A DNA stretch of 64,000 nt from Caldisericum exile AZM16c01 (GTDB lineage: Bacteria > Caldisericota > Caldisericia > Caldisericales > Caldisericaceae). Below the pieces are notes generated by a model. It saw nothing but the letters and a program-made list of their open reading frames with translations, ran no database searches and was not told the DNA's origin. Position 1 is the first letter of the stretch; the number at the start of each line of letters is the position of its first letter. The stretch covers positions 1-64,000 of the forward strand of contig NC_017096.1 in assembly GCF_000284335.1 (NCBI RefSeq). Direction: 5' to 3'. A program made the translations under genes and the position numbers. Below, piece after piece: positions 1 to 8,200 of this stretch.

Positions 1-1305
1 ATGAATACCTGGGAAAAAGTTTTGGAGCAATTAAAAGAAATCCTAAGTGTGCCTGCTTTTGAAACATTTATAAGGCCTGTTGAGTTTGTTTCAGAGAGTG
101 ATTCAGAAATTATTTTGAAGGCTCCATCAACATTTGTAAAAGAGATGCTTGAAACAAAGTATGCAAGCTTGGTAAATGCAACTCTTCAAGAGGTAAGTGG
201 AAAAAGTATTTTACTAAATATAATCGTTGAAGAAAAAAAACCAAAAACTCCCCCTGTTATCATCGTAAACAACATCACTTTAAATAAGGACTTTACATTT
301 GAAGAATTCGTAGTTGGAAGTGGTAATAGGCTTTCCTATGCTGCAGCGAAAGCAGTTGCATCAAACCCCGGCAAGGTGTATAATCCACTTTACATTTACG
401 GGAAAGTTGGTTTGGGGAAAACACACCTTTTGCATGCAATAGGGCACGAACTTATAAGAAACTTTAAAGACATAAAAATCATTTATACCACGGCCGAAAA
501 GTTTACAAATGAAGTTATCTTTGCAATACAGAACGCACAGAGCAATAGTGATCTCATTGATAGATTCCACAAGAAGTACAGAACAACTGATGTGCTTCTC
601 ATTGATGATATTCAATTTCTTGTGGGAAAAGAACGAACGCAAGAAGAGTTTTTCCACACATTCAATGCACTTCATGAAACAGGTAAACAAATTGTAATTA
701 CTTCTGATGTACCACCTAAGGAACTTGCAACACTTGAAGAGCGTTTACGTTCTCGCTTTGAATGGGGACTTATAACCGATATTCAACCTCCTGATTACGA
801 GACAAGGATAGCCATTTTAAAGAAAAAGGCTCAAAAGGAAAATATTACTATTTCAGATGAAGTATTAGCCTACATTGCAAACAACATATTCTCAAATATA
901 AGAGAACTTGAAGGCGCCCTTATAAGACTCGTTGCAAAGGCATCGTTATTGAATGAAAATATAACTGTTGAGTTTGCTAAAAATGCACTTTCTGATATCA
1001 TAAAACAGACTTCTGAACCAATAACCGTTGATCGCATAAAGAAGGTTGTTGCTAATTATTTTAATGTTGATGTGGAAAGTTTGTCTGATAAAAGAAGAAC
1101 ACAAAACATTGTCCTTCCAAGACAGATTGCAATGTATCTTACAAGAGAATTCACAGATCTTTCTCTTCCACAAATTGGCGATGCATTCGGCGGAAGAGAC
1201 CACACAACTGTAATGCACGCATATGCAAAAATAAAAGAAGAAGTAAAGAAAACCGAAACAATGCGTGCACTTGTTGATGAAATTATAAACAGGTTAAAAG
1301 AATAG
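1..1305 (+). CDS. dnaA: Chromosomal replication initiator DnaA
   Basis: DnaA binds origin boxes and opens the duplex for helicase loading. The 434-residue protein shows the short N-terminal domain I (about 1-75), a very short linker, then the AAA+ core. Walker A GKVGLGKT lies at 134-141, Walker B VLLIDD at 198-203, and the sensor/arginine-finger stretch RLRSRFEWG near 248-256. The C-terminal DNA-binding domain carries the signature DHTTV at 400-404. The start is the first base of the window, so upstream signals cannot be seen. The gene is followed directly by a DnaA-box cluster and dnaN, the usual origin layout. The linker between domains I and III is only about 15-20 residues, short for the family. 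Confidence 0.98.
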   Translation: MNTWEKVLEQLKEILSVPAFETFIRPVEFVSESDSEIILKAPSTFVKEMLETKYASLVNATLQEVSGKSILLNIIVEEKKPKTPPVIIVNNITLNKDFTFEEFVVGSGNRLSYAAAKAVASNPGKVYNPLYIYGKVGLGKTHLLHAIGHELIRNFKDIKIIYTTAEKFTNEVIFAIQNAQSNSDLIDRFHKKYRTTDVLLIDDIQFLVGKERTQEEFFHTFNALHETGKQIVITSDVPPKELATLEERLRSRFEWGLITDIQPPDYETRIAILKKKAQKENITISDEVLAYIANNIFSNIRELEGALIRLVAKASLLNENITVEFAKNALSDIIKQTSEPITVDRIKKVVANYFNVDVESLSDKRRTQNIVLPRQIAMYLTREFTDLSLPQIGDAFGGRDHTTVMHAYAKIKEEVKKTETMRALVDEIINRLKE

Positions 1306-1547
1306 TTGTGGATATATGTGCAAAATGTGGATAAGTTTGTGGATAAATGTGGATAGTTTGTGGAAATTAGAATGGGTTGTGGAAAAGTGGAAAAGAAAAC
1401 AAAGTTATTAACAAGTTTTTACACAAGGAAAACTTACAAAATAATTGCTTTTATTAAATCTTTCCACGCTATTCACATGTATTATGAAGGTTATTATGAT
1501 TCTTTCAATATTTATTAAAATAATTAATAATAAAAAAGGGGTGGATT
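1306..1547. other. Probable oriC (DnaA-box cluster plus AT-rich unwinding region)
   Basis: Directly after the dnaA stop lie six TGTGGA-type 9-mers in the same orientation, starting at 1307, 1326, 1338, 1348, 1359 and 1378. Two (1326, 1338) are exact TGTGGATAA, the complement of the consensus TTATCCACA box. The inner four are 10-12 bp apart, about one helical turn. From about 1400 to 1535 the sequence becomes strongly A+T-rich and could act as the unwinding element. The position between dnaA and dnaN supports the origin call. The dnaN ribosome-binding site (AGGGGTGG) sits at 1538-1544. Confidence 0.85.
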
Positions 1548-2651
1548 ATGAGGATAAAAGCAAAAACAAGCGAACTTACAAAGGCAGTAAATAATGTTGG
1601 AAAAGTAATTTCAGGTAAATCGGTAGATCTAATTTTGGAAAATATCTTATTAAAAGTAAACGACAAATTAACTCTAACTACGACAAATCTTGAACAGGCA
1701 ATGGAATATGCACTTGAAGTTGAAATTTTAGAGAATGGATTAGAGACAAGCACTATTCTTCCTTATGATATTCTAAGGGATATTACGCCAAAGTTTAAAG
1801 GTGAATACATCGAGTTGGAAATAAAAGAAAAGAAGGCAGTAATAAAAGAAGACAGCGGAGAGTTTACACTTCATACATTTAATCCTGAGGCATTTGCAAT
1901 TATCCCAGAGGTAAGTTCAGAACTAAAATTTTCACTTTCATTTGGAACACTTAAGGAACTTATTGAGAATACTATCTTTGCTGCATCTAAAAAGGAAGAA
2001 AGTAGACGGGAATTTAAAGGAGTCTATTTTGATATAAAAGATGATTATGTAAATTTGGTTGCAACAGATAGCACTGCACTTGCTTTAAATAAAATCAAAG
2101 AGGCTGGACTTCCAAAAACAAGTTTTATTGTACCCTGGAAAGCACTTGATATCTTAACACACTTATCATATGAAGATAATACACCCGTTCAAATTGAGGT
2201 TACAGAATCTAATATTAAATTTTCTCTCCCAAATTTATCTCTTATAAGCCTTTTAATTAATGGACAGTTTCCACAGTATGAAAGCGTAATTCCAGGGGAA
2301 GCTGAGTTTTACGGAAAAGTTGCAAAGAATGTCCTTATGGATGCACTTGATATTATTGAAGTATTTGCTAAGAAAGGAACAGGAAGGATTATATTTACAT
2401 TCTCACATGGGAATCTCATTATTGAGTCAAGTTCTTCTGAGATTGGGCAAGGCAAAAAGGTAATTCCTTGCGAAACGAACGCTGAAGTATCGCTACAGTT
2501 TTATGCTGAAAAAATTATTGATGGAATTGAACATGTTAAAGACCAGACTGTTTTCTTTGGGATTCAGGGTCCGATACATCCTGTTTTAGTAAAAGGCACT
2601 GATTCTGAAGATTATCTTTATGTAATAATGCCTCAGAAGCCGATTGAATGA
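1548..2651 (+). CDS. dnaN: DNA polymerase III beta sliding clamp
   Basis: The beta clamp tethers the replicative polymerase to DNA as a ring-shaped dimer. The 367-residue length and three-domain pattern are normal for the family, beginning MRIKAKTSELTKAVNNVGKVI and ending with the typical VIMPQ near the C-terminus. The ATG has a good Shine-Dalgarno (AGGGGTGG, 1538-1544). The stop overlaps the recF start by 4 bp (ATGA), indicating translational coupling in a dnaN-recF-DUF721 operon. Confidence 0.97.
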   Translation: MRIKAKTSELTKAVNNVGKVISGKSVDLILENILLKVNDKLTLTTTNLEQAMEYALEVEILENGLETSTILPYDILRDITPKFKGEYIELEIKEKKAVIKEDSGEFTLHTFNPEAFAIIPEVSSELKFSLSFGTLKELIENTIFAASKKEESRREFKGVYFDIKDDYVNLVATDSTALALNKIKEAGLPKTSFIVPWKALDILTHLSYEDNTPVQIEVTESNIKFSLPNLSLISLLINGQFPQYESVIPGEAEFYGKVAKNVLMDALDIIEVFAKKGTGRIIFTFSHGNLIIESSSSEIGQGKKVIPCETNAEVSLQFYAEKIIDGIEHVKDQTVFFGIQGPIHPVLVKGTDSEDYLYVIMPQKPIE

Positions 2652-3721
2652 TAATTGAAAGTTTACTTTTGCAGAATTTTAGAAGGTTTAAGGAGGAAAG
2701 ATTTAACTTTGATAGTGGTTTTAACATTATTATTGGAAAAAATGGAAGCGGTAAAACAACTTTACTTGAAGCAATATATTTACTTTCGACAGGAAAAAGT
2801 TTTGTAACGAATGCTGTGCAAAATTGCGTAAACGTAAATGATGATTATTTTTTTATTGAAGGAATTTTTAATAAAGTTTCAGGAGCAGACGCAAATCCAA
2901 ATACTCTTTCAATCCTCTTTAGTAGGGATAAAAAAATTGTTCATCTAAACAAAAGAAAGGTTAAAGCACTTTCTGAAATTATCGGAAAATTTCCCGTAAT
3001 TGTAACAGACTATGCTCTTGTTGAACTTGTTAAAGATGGACCATCAAAGAGAAGGGATTTTATAAACCACGTATTAACATTTACTGATGAGGATTACTAC
3101 AAGAATGTTTTAAGATATTACTCTTTTCTTGAGAGAAGAAATGAATATCTTAAAAATGGTAATTTCACAATGGATTTACTTATATTTTTATCCCAGGAGA
3201 TCTATGATTATGGGAGAAAAATTAGGGAAAAGAGAGAAAAGATAATAAATGACTTTAATGAAAGAATTAGAAATATATTTTACACCATATTTGAAAAGGA
3301 ATCTAATTTAACGATAATTTATCGTCCCTCAAAACTTGAAAAACTCCTTGATACAGATTCACTGACCGATGAGGTAAATAAAAAAAGAACACTCTATGGT
3401 ATTCATCTTGATGAGATAGAAATTTTTGATGGAGAAATAAATTTAAGAGAATTTGCCTCATTAGGAGAGGCATACAGTATAGGTTTTATTTTGAAACTCA
3501 TCGAAAGTGAATTAATTGAGCGTTATAAAGGCACTGCACCCATACTTCTTCTCGATGACTTTTTTTCTCATCTTGATGAAGTGAAAAGGGATAAAATATT
3601 AAACTATATAAAGAATAATCAGGTTATACTTACATCCGTTAGCATTGACGATGTTTCAAAAAAGATTCTTGATAGTGCAAATATCATAACACTTGAGAAT
3701 GGTTCAAATGGAAACAATTAA
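2648..3721 (+). CDS. recF: DNA replication and repair protein RecF
   Basis: RecF is an SMC-like ATPase that helps load RecA at single-strand gaps. The 357-residue protein has Walker A GKNGSGKTT near residues 30-38, the family stretch NFRRFKEERFNFDSGFN before it, and a Walker B/D-loop region LLLDDFFSHLD near the C-terminus. Its ATG overlaps the dnaN stop. The 3' end overlaps the next gene, giving a continuous translationally coupled cluster. Confidence 0.96.
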   Translation: MIIESLLLQNFRRFKEERFNFDSGFNIIIGKNGSGKTTLLEAIYLLSTGKSFVTNAVQNCVNVNDDYFFIEGIFNKVSGADANPNTLSILFSRDKKIVHLNKRKVKALSEIIGKFPVIVTDYALVELVKDGPSKRRDFINHVLTFTDEDYYKNVLRYYSFLERRNEYLKNGNFTMDLLIFLSQEIYDYGRKIREKREKIINDFNERIRNIFYTIFEKESNLTIIYRPSKLEKLLDTDSLTDEVNKKRTLYGIHLDEIEIFDGEINLREFASLGEAYSIGFILKLIESELIERYKGTAPILLLDDFFSHLDEVKRDKILNYIKNNQVILTSVSIDDVSKKILDSANIITLENGSNGNN

Positions 3722-4277
3722 AAGAGGTATTGACGATTTTTTTGAGAGGAGAGGACTTCTAAAAAAGATTAAAGGATTTTATCCTGTAGTGAAATGGGGC
3801 GAAATTGTTGGAGAACAACTTGCAAGATACACTCGCCCCTTAAAATATCAGGATGAGACTATTTTTATTGGCGTAAGTTCACCGCTTTTTAAGAGAGAAC
3901 TTGAAAGAATGAAAGACGATTTGATAAGGATGATAAAGGAAAAAAGTGGTGAAGATACACCTGTTAAGTATTTAAATTTTAGGCTCATTCCGTTTGGAGA
4001 AGAAAAAATAAAGGCAAAAAAGAAGTTAAAGAACATTGTTGAAAATGTCGAAGTTGAGTTGGATAAGACTGATTATGATTGGATAGATTCGCTTTTATTG
4101 TGTTTTAAAGGTGATGATAAGTTGAAAGAATCTTTTAGAAATGTCCTTATCGCATATAGAATTGCCGAGAAAAAAATGGAGAAACTTGGCTATAAAAGGT
4201 GCGCTAAATGTGGTGCTCTTTTTAAAGGTCGTGGAAAACTCTGTCCCGTATGTGAAATTGAAGATAAAAAAAGGTAA
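3708..4277 (+). CDS. DUF721 / DciA-like protein with C-terminal zinc ribbon
   Basis: The N-terminal part (METIKRGIDDFFERRG... ...VKWGEIVGEQLARYTRP) matches the DUF721 family, whose DciA members act in replicative helicase loading. The recF-linked position is typical of the family. The C-terminus carries two CxxC pairs (CAKC and CPVC, about 12 residues apart), a rubredoxin-like zinc ribbon not usual in short DUF721 proteins. ATG 3708 is chosen; ATG 3699 and TTG 3693 are in-frame alternatives inside the end of recF, and none has a strong Shine-Dalgarno, so coupling to recF is likely. At about 190 residues it is longer than many homologues. The helicase-loader role is inferred. Confidence 0.8.
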   Translation: METIKRGIDDFFERRGLLKKIKGFYPVVKWGEIVGEQLARYTRPLKYQDETIFIGVSSPLFKRELERMKDDLIRMIKEKSGEDTPVKYLNFRLIPFGEEKIKAKKKLKNIVENVEVELDKTDYDWIDSLLLCFKGDDKLKESFRNVLIAYRIAEKKMEKLGYKRCAKCGALFKGRGKLCPVCEIEDKKR

Positions 4278-4295
4278 AAATTTGTCTCTTCCGAT

Positions 4296-4521
4296 TTCCG
4301 TTTTTCGTCATTCCGAAGCCGAAGGCGATGAATACCTAATTTGGAGGGGGGCTTGCAATTCTTCCCCTCTAACTCCCCCTGAAAGGCGTAGATCCCTAAT
4401 ATTTGTTCGGGATGACTTCAATTAGAAAGGGGCACATCCCCTTTCTAACTTACCCCTAAGGATAAAAAGATTTTTAATGTTTATGGGGGAGTACTGAGGG
4501 GGTATCTTTCCCCCTCAGATT
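4296..4521. repeat. Dispersed palindromic repeat block R1
   Basis: The intergenic space after the DUF721 gene is filled by a copy of a dispersed repeat. It contains a CATTCCGAAG-type module, a CCCCCTCTAACTCCCCCTGA-type module and a CATCCC/GGGATGAC arm. About 115 bp of it (roughly 4370-4490) recur in inverted orientation near 31315-31435. Most of the same stretch recurs at 40920-41040. No gene is supported here. Confidence 0.8.
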
Positions 4522-4523
4522 TT

Positions 4524-5090
4524 TTATATTCTTTTTATTGCTTTTGCAAAACCAAAAGAGGCAAAAATTTTAAGAATATCGCCAATAATGAATGGGAAGA
4601 ATCCAACAGATAAAATATGGAATAAACTAACACTTCCACTTCTTGATAAAATCACATAGAGCCACAAAAGTCCTGGAACATAAATCGAAAGATCAGCAAG
4701 AATAAGCCCTAAGATAAGCATTTTTGAGCTAACAAATTTTCTTGTAAAAACTCCAGCAAGGTATGAAGCAGGTATAAACCCAACAATGTATCCAAAAGTT
4801 GCCGAGAACACATAGCTTAATCCACCACCATTAGTAAATACTCCTACACCAAGAATTCCAAGTGTCAAATAGAGAACTTGTGAAATTACTCCTTCTTCCT
4901 TTAAAACAATTCCCGAAAGAATTACGGCGAATGTTTGCATTGTTATTGGGACAGGTGAGAATGGAAGAAAGATTTTGACTTGAGATGAAATTGCCGTTAA
5001 AACTACAAAGGTTAGTGTTAACGCAACCTTACCCACGATACCAAGGCTTAAAATTTTCTTTTCAAGCCGTGAAAGAGCGAAAGTCTCCAT
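4524..5090 (-). CDS. bioY: BioY-family biotin transporter substrate-binding (S) component
   Basis: BioY is the membrane S-component that binds biotin and works alone or with an ECF-transporter energizing module. The 188-residue protein is almost entirely hydrophobic, with about six membrane segments. It shows the family stretch LPFSPVPITMQTFAVILSG near residues 45-60 and a glycine-rich GYIVGFIPASYLAG segment. A clear Shine-Dalgarno (GGGAGG) precedes the ATG. The gene stands alone behind its own sigma70-type promoter with an embedded palindrome, so transcription is probably regulated. No ECF A/A'/T genes are adjacent. Confidence 0.92.
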   Translation of the reverse strand: METFALSRLEKKILSLGIVGKVALTLTFVVLTAISSQVKIFLPFSPVPITMQTFAVILSGIVLKEEGVISQVLYLTLGILGVGVFTNGGGLSYVFSATFGYIVGFIPASYLAGVFTRKFVSSKMLILGLILADLSIYVPGLLWLYVILSRSGSVSLFHILSVGFFPFIIGDILKIFASFGFAKAIKRI

Positions 5091-5128
5091 CTACTACCTC
5101 CCATAGATTTTTTAAAAAATACGCATAA

Positions 5129-5158
5129 ATTATACCACAATGGGTATAAATAAGTCAA
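5129..5158 (-). promoter_or_regulatory. bioY promoter with embedded inverted repeat
   Basis: Reading toward bioY: TTGACT (5158-5153), 18 bp, TATAAT (5134-5129). Inside the promoter is an inverted repeat TTATACC - 6 bp - GGTATAA (5130-5149), overlapping the -10 box. That position would suit a repressor. It does not look like the known BirA operator (TTGTAAACC arms), so the regulator is unknown. Confidence 0.75.
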
Positions 5159-5220
5159 TACATTTTACAAAGAATTTTTAAGATACTTTAAAAGATGGAG
5201 TTATACTTACTATTTATTCC

Positions 5221-6144
5221 TTAATACCCCTCAGCTTCTACGAATTCAAGCCATCCAAATGGGTCTTTTCCTTCATGCACGATTTCTCTAAATTTTTCTA
5301 TAAGCATTCTTGTAATTTTACCAACACTACCATCTCCTACAGGGATTCTATCGACAGAAACAATTGGTGTTATTTCTGCAGCAGTGCCACAAAAGAACAC
5401 TTCATCTGCTGCATAAAGCATCTCTCTTGGAAGATTTTGCTCAAATACAGGGATATTTAGAAGACCTGCAATCTTTATAATCGAGTCCCGAGTAATTCCT
5501 TTTAATATCGAATTCGTCAATGACGGCGTGTATAGTGCACCATCTTTTACAAGGAAAATATTTTCTCCTGGTCCTTCAGAAATGTATCCATAAACATCAA
5601 GCATAACTGCTTCGTCAAAGCCATTTAATTCTGCTTCCATCATCGCAAGTTGTGAGTTTAGATAGTTTCCTGTCGCTTTTGCAACTGCAGGGATTGTATC
5701 AGGTGCAAATCTTCTATATGATGAAACGCATACATTTATTCCCTTTTCAACTTTCTCGTTAAATAAATTTGGCATTTCAAATGCGGCAATTGCTGTTTCA
5801 ATTGGTGCATGTAATGGATTTGGTGAAATTGGCCCGAATCCTCTGTATACCACAGGTCTAATATATGCACTTTTAAGTCCATTTTTTATGAGAAGTTCCT
5901 TTGTGATATTTATGTAGTCTTCTATTGTTTCACTTGTCTCCATTCGGTACATTTTCATTGATTCTTTAAGTCTTTTGTAGTGGTCATATGCCCTAAAAAT
6001 TGCAGTGCCCAATTTTGTTTCATATGCTCTAATTCCTTCAAAAACTCCTGAGCCATATTGTATTACATGTGACAAAATGTGGATCTTTGCTTTGTCCCAT
6101 TCGACGAAATGCCCATTAAAGTAAATAAATTTTCCTTCAACCAT
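5221..6144 (-). CDS. ilvE: Branched-chain amino acid aminotransferase
   Basis: This fold-type IV PLP enzyme interconverts branched-chain amino acids and their 2-oxo acids with 2-oxoglutarate. The sequence opens MVEGKFIYFNGHFVEWDKAKI, typical of IlvE. It has the PLP-lysine context AVAKATGNYLNS, the motif YISEGPGENIF, and a CGTAAEITPI segment near the end. ATG 6144 is preferred (AGG spaced 6 bases upstream). The frame extends 10 codons further but that stretch runs into transposon remnants. At 307 residues it is of normal length. The gene is monocistronic. Confidence 0.93.
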   Translation of the reverse strand: MVEGKFIYFNGHFVEWDKAKIHILSHVIQYGSGVFEGIRAYETKLGTAIFRAYDHYKRLKESMKMYRMETSETIEDYINITKELLIKNGLKSAYIRPVVYRGFGPISPNPLHAPIETAIAAFEMPNLFNEKVEKGINVCVSSYRRFAPDTIPAVAKATGNYLNSQLAMMEAELNGFDEAVMLDVYGYISEGPGENIFLVKDGALYTPSLTNSILKGITRDSIIKIAGLLNIPVFEQNLPREMLYAADEVFFCGTAAEITPIVSVDRIPVGDGSVGKITRMLIEKFREIVHEGKDPFGWLEFVEAEGY

Positions 6145-6157
6145 AATTACCTGGTTC

Positions 6158-6397
6158 TCAAAAGTGTATAACACTTACACTTTTGGTAGGCTTATTTGTA
6201 GTCCGCCAATTCAGGTTAGCCATATAGCCTACAGGCGGAATTTGGCTAACCATAGTCCCTGCACCAAGCACAGGAACTAACTTTTCTATTAGTCTGTTGT
6301 ATGCAAATCTCATACATGATGAGAATTTTCTCATAAGTTTTAAGAGTAATTCTTTATCTGTTTTAGAGAGTTCTAACTCACATTGCAAGGTTATCAT
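6158..6397 (-). pseudogene. Remnant of an IS200/IS605- or IS607-type TnpB
   Basis: The 79-residue frame begins MITLQCELELSKTDKELLLKL and continues RKFSSCMRFAYNRLIEK, which resembles the N-terminus of TnpB RNA-guided nucleases (CxxAYNRLxE). After about 43 residues the sequence changes to an unrelated short tail (GAGTMVSQIPPVGYMANLNW...) that may be the far end of the same protein joined by an internal deletion. All RuvC and zinc-finger motifs are missing, so it cannot be functional. It lies just upstream of ilvE. Confidence 0.6.
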
Positions 6398-6497
6398 GAA
6401 AGCTTCCTCTTTTTCTTTCCAAACTTAAAATAGTCCCTCTACTTATTTCATAAATTTCTTTTAAGTTTTGTGTAGTTAATAGCTTCCTATTTTCCAT
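6378..6497 (-). pseudogene. Small helix-turn-helix fragment upstream of the TnpB remnant
   Basis: A 39-residue frame reads MENRKLLTTQNLKEIYEISR then GTILSLERKRGSFHD. This looks like a MerR/excisionase-type helix-turn-helix, as found at the N-terminus of IS607 serine recombinases (TnpA). It overlaps the start of the TnpB remnant by 20 bp, as tnpA and tnpB often do. It is more likely the stub of a dead IS607-like element than an independent gene. Confidence 0.35.
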
Positions 6498-6643
6498 ATT
6501 TAACAATATACAGTTTTTGTCAACCGTTTTCAACCTCCTATCACGAAAATTTTACTATTATATTCATTTTTCTTGAAATGCAAAATCGTTTATAATGAAC
6601 TTGAAAGGATATAAAATTCAAAAAATTAAAAAGGAGTGCTTAT

Positions 6644-8200
6644 GTGGAAGTAAATCCTTATGCAGTGTTTGTATTTAAGCGAAAAGTAAAAACAATGAGA
6701 GGATTGCTAAAAGGTGAATTAAAGGAGGAAAAAAACTTTTTTAAAACGCTATCCTTAAAGAAAGTTAAAACACTAAACGATCTTGCCAAACAAAATAATT
6801 TAATATTGCGCGGATTAAAGGCATTTTCCATTTTAAACGGTAAAGTGCAATATCCTTTCAACATTAACAACAATGAATATATTTTTGAAATTACAGAATA
6901 TTCATATAAGCCTTATTCTATTATTCTAAGACTTGTATCACAAGACATTATCACGATTTTTAGGGAAATGAATTATGATTTGCCTATTGCAACAGTTTTG
7001 CTTAACAACAATTCAAAAATTATTGATGTAAATCCACAATTTGAAAACCTTTTTGGATTCAAAGGAAATGAAATTATAGGAAAGGACCTCAACGAATTAA
7101 TTGTCCCAAAAAATGAATTAAAAGATGGATATTCACTTGATAATATTGCAAAGGATACGGGTTATGTGAGAGTTGAGCGGAAAAGACTTACTAAAAATGG
7201 GAGAGAAATTCCTGTGCTTGTGTCAGGATCACCTTTAAAAATTGGTGAAAAAACCATTGGGATTATAGGGGTTTATGAAGATATAAGAGATATAAAAAAG
7301 GTCCAGGAGGCTTTATATTATCAGGCAACGCATGATGTTTTAACAGGATTGCCAAACAGATACCTTCTTGAGGACCGTTTCAATATTGAGAAAGCGCGTG
7401 CAGATAGACTTGGCTCAAAGGTAGCATTATTTTTTGTTGACATAAATAGATTTAAGGACATAAACGATACATATGGGCATGATATTGGAGATAGGGTAAT
7501 AAAATATGTCGCTCACAAACTTTTAAGTAGTGTAAGATCGACCGATTCTGTTGTGCGTTTTGGAGGAGATGAATTTGTAATCGTTTTTGACGAAGTAAAG
7601 GAAATTGAAGATATCGTTTCAATTGCAATGAAAGTAGTGGATGCATTTTCTCTTCCTTTTAAATTTGATGAATACACAATTGATGTTGGAATAAATGTAG
7701 GTATTGCGATTTATCCTGATGATAGTGCAACGCTTGAGGAACTTTTAAGAAAAGGTGATATTGCAATGTATGAGGCAAAGGTCATGGGTACAAATAATTT
7801 CGTATTTTATTCAAAAGAAATCGAAGAAGAGAGATTGAAAACACTGTCTGACCTTAAGGCAAGGGATATCATGTTTAGGCTTGTCTTCGAAAAATCGCCA
7901 CTTCCTCAGATTATCATTGACGACGAGTTCAGAGTGCTTCGTGTAAATGAAAGTTTTAAAAAGGTATTCAAAATCGATTTGAGGAAAATCTATGGGAAAA
8001 AGTTAGTAGAAGTTGAAGGATTTGAAAAACTTTTAGAATTTCTTCAAAAGGATATGACCTCGAAAGAAATAGAAATTAGTAGTGTAAAGTTTTGTAAAGG
8101 TATGTATAATTTAAAATATAGCATAAGTTGTTTAAAAAGTCTTGGTAGGACTTATTATTTAATTGTGTTTAAGGAGGTGTGGGAGAGTGGATCAGAATAA
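6644..8200 (+). CDS. PAS-GGDEF-PAS diguanylate cyclase
   Basis: Predicted to make cyclic di-GMP from two GTP. The 518-residue cytosolic protein has an unassigned N-terminal region (1-105), a PAS domain (about 110-215), a GGDEF domain (about 225-390) and a second PAS-like domain (about 410-510). The GGDEF domain has LPNR at 236-239, the active-site motif FGGDEF at 306-311, and a canonical product-inhibition I-site RSTD (298-301) exactly five residues before it. It is therefore expected to be active and feedback-inhibited. No membrane segment is seen. The GTG start at 6644 follows AAGGAG (6631-6636) by 7 bases; an overlapping ATG in another frame stops at once. The 3' end overlaps clpB by 14 bp. 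Confidence 0.93.
   Translation: MEVNPYAVFVFKRKVKTMRGLLKGELKEEKNFFKTLSLKKVKTLNDLAKQNNLILRGLKAFSILNGKVQYPFNINNNEYIFEITEYSYKPYSIILRLVSQDIITIFREMNYDLPIATVLLNNNSKIIDVNPQFENLFGFKGNEIIGKDLNELIVPKNELKDGYSLDNIAKDTGYVRVERKRLTKNGREIPVLVSGSPLKIGEKTIGIIGVYEDIRDIKKVQEALYYQATHDVLTGLPNRYLLEDRFNIEKARADRLGSKVALFFVDINRFKDINDTYGHDIGDRVIKYVAHKLLSSVRSTDSVVRFGGDEFVIVFDEVKEIEDIVSIAMKVVDAFSLPFKFDEYTIDVGINVGIAIYPDDSATLEELLRKGDIAMYEAKVMGTNNFVFYSKEIEEERLKTLSDLKARDIMFRLVFEKSPLPQIIIDDEFRVLRVNESFKKVFKIDLRKIYGKKLVEVEGFEKLLEFLQKDMTSKEIEISSVKFCKGMYNLKYSISCLKSLGRTYYLIVFKEVWESGSE

Noticed and set aside
4141-4425. 94-residue plus-strand frame overlapping the DUF721 gene end
   Set aside because: It runs through the dispersed repeat and is in a different frame from the well-supported DUF721 protein.
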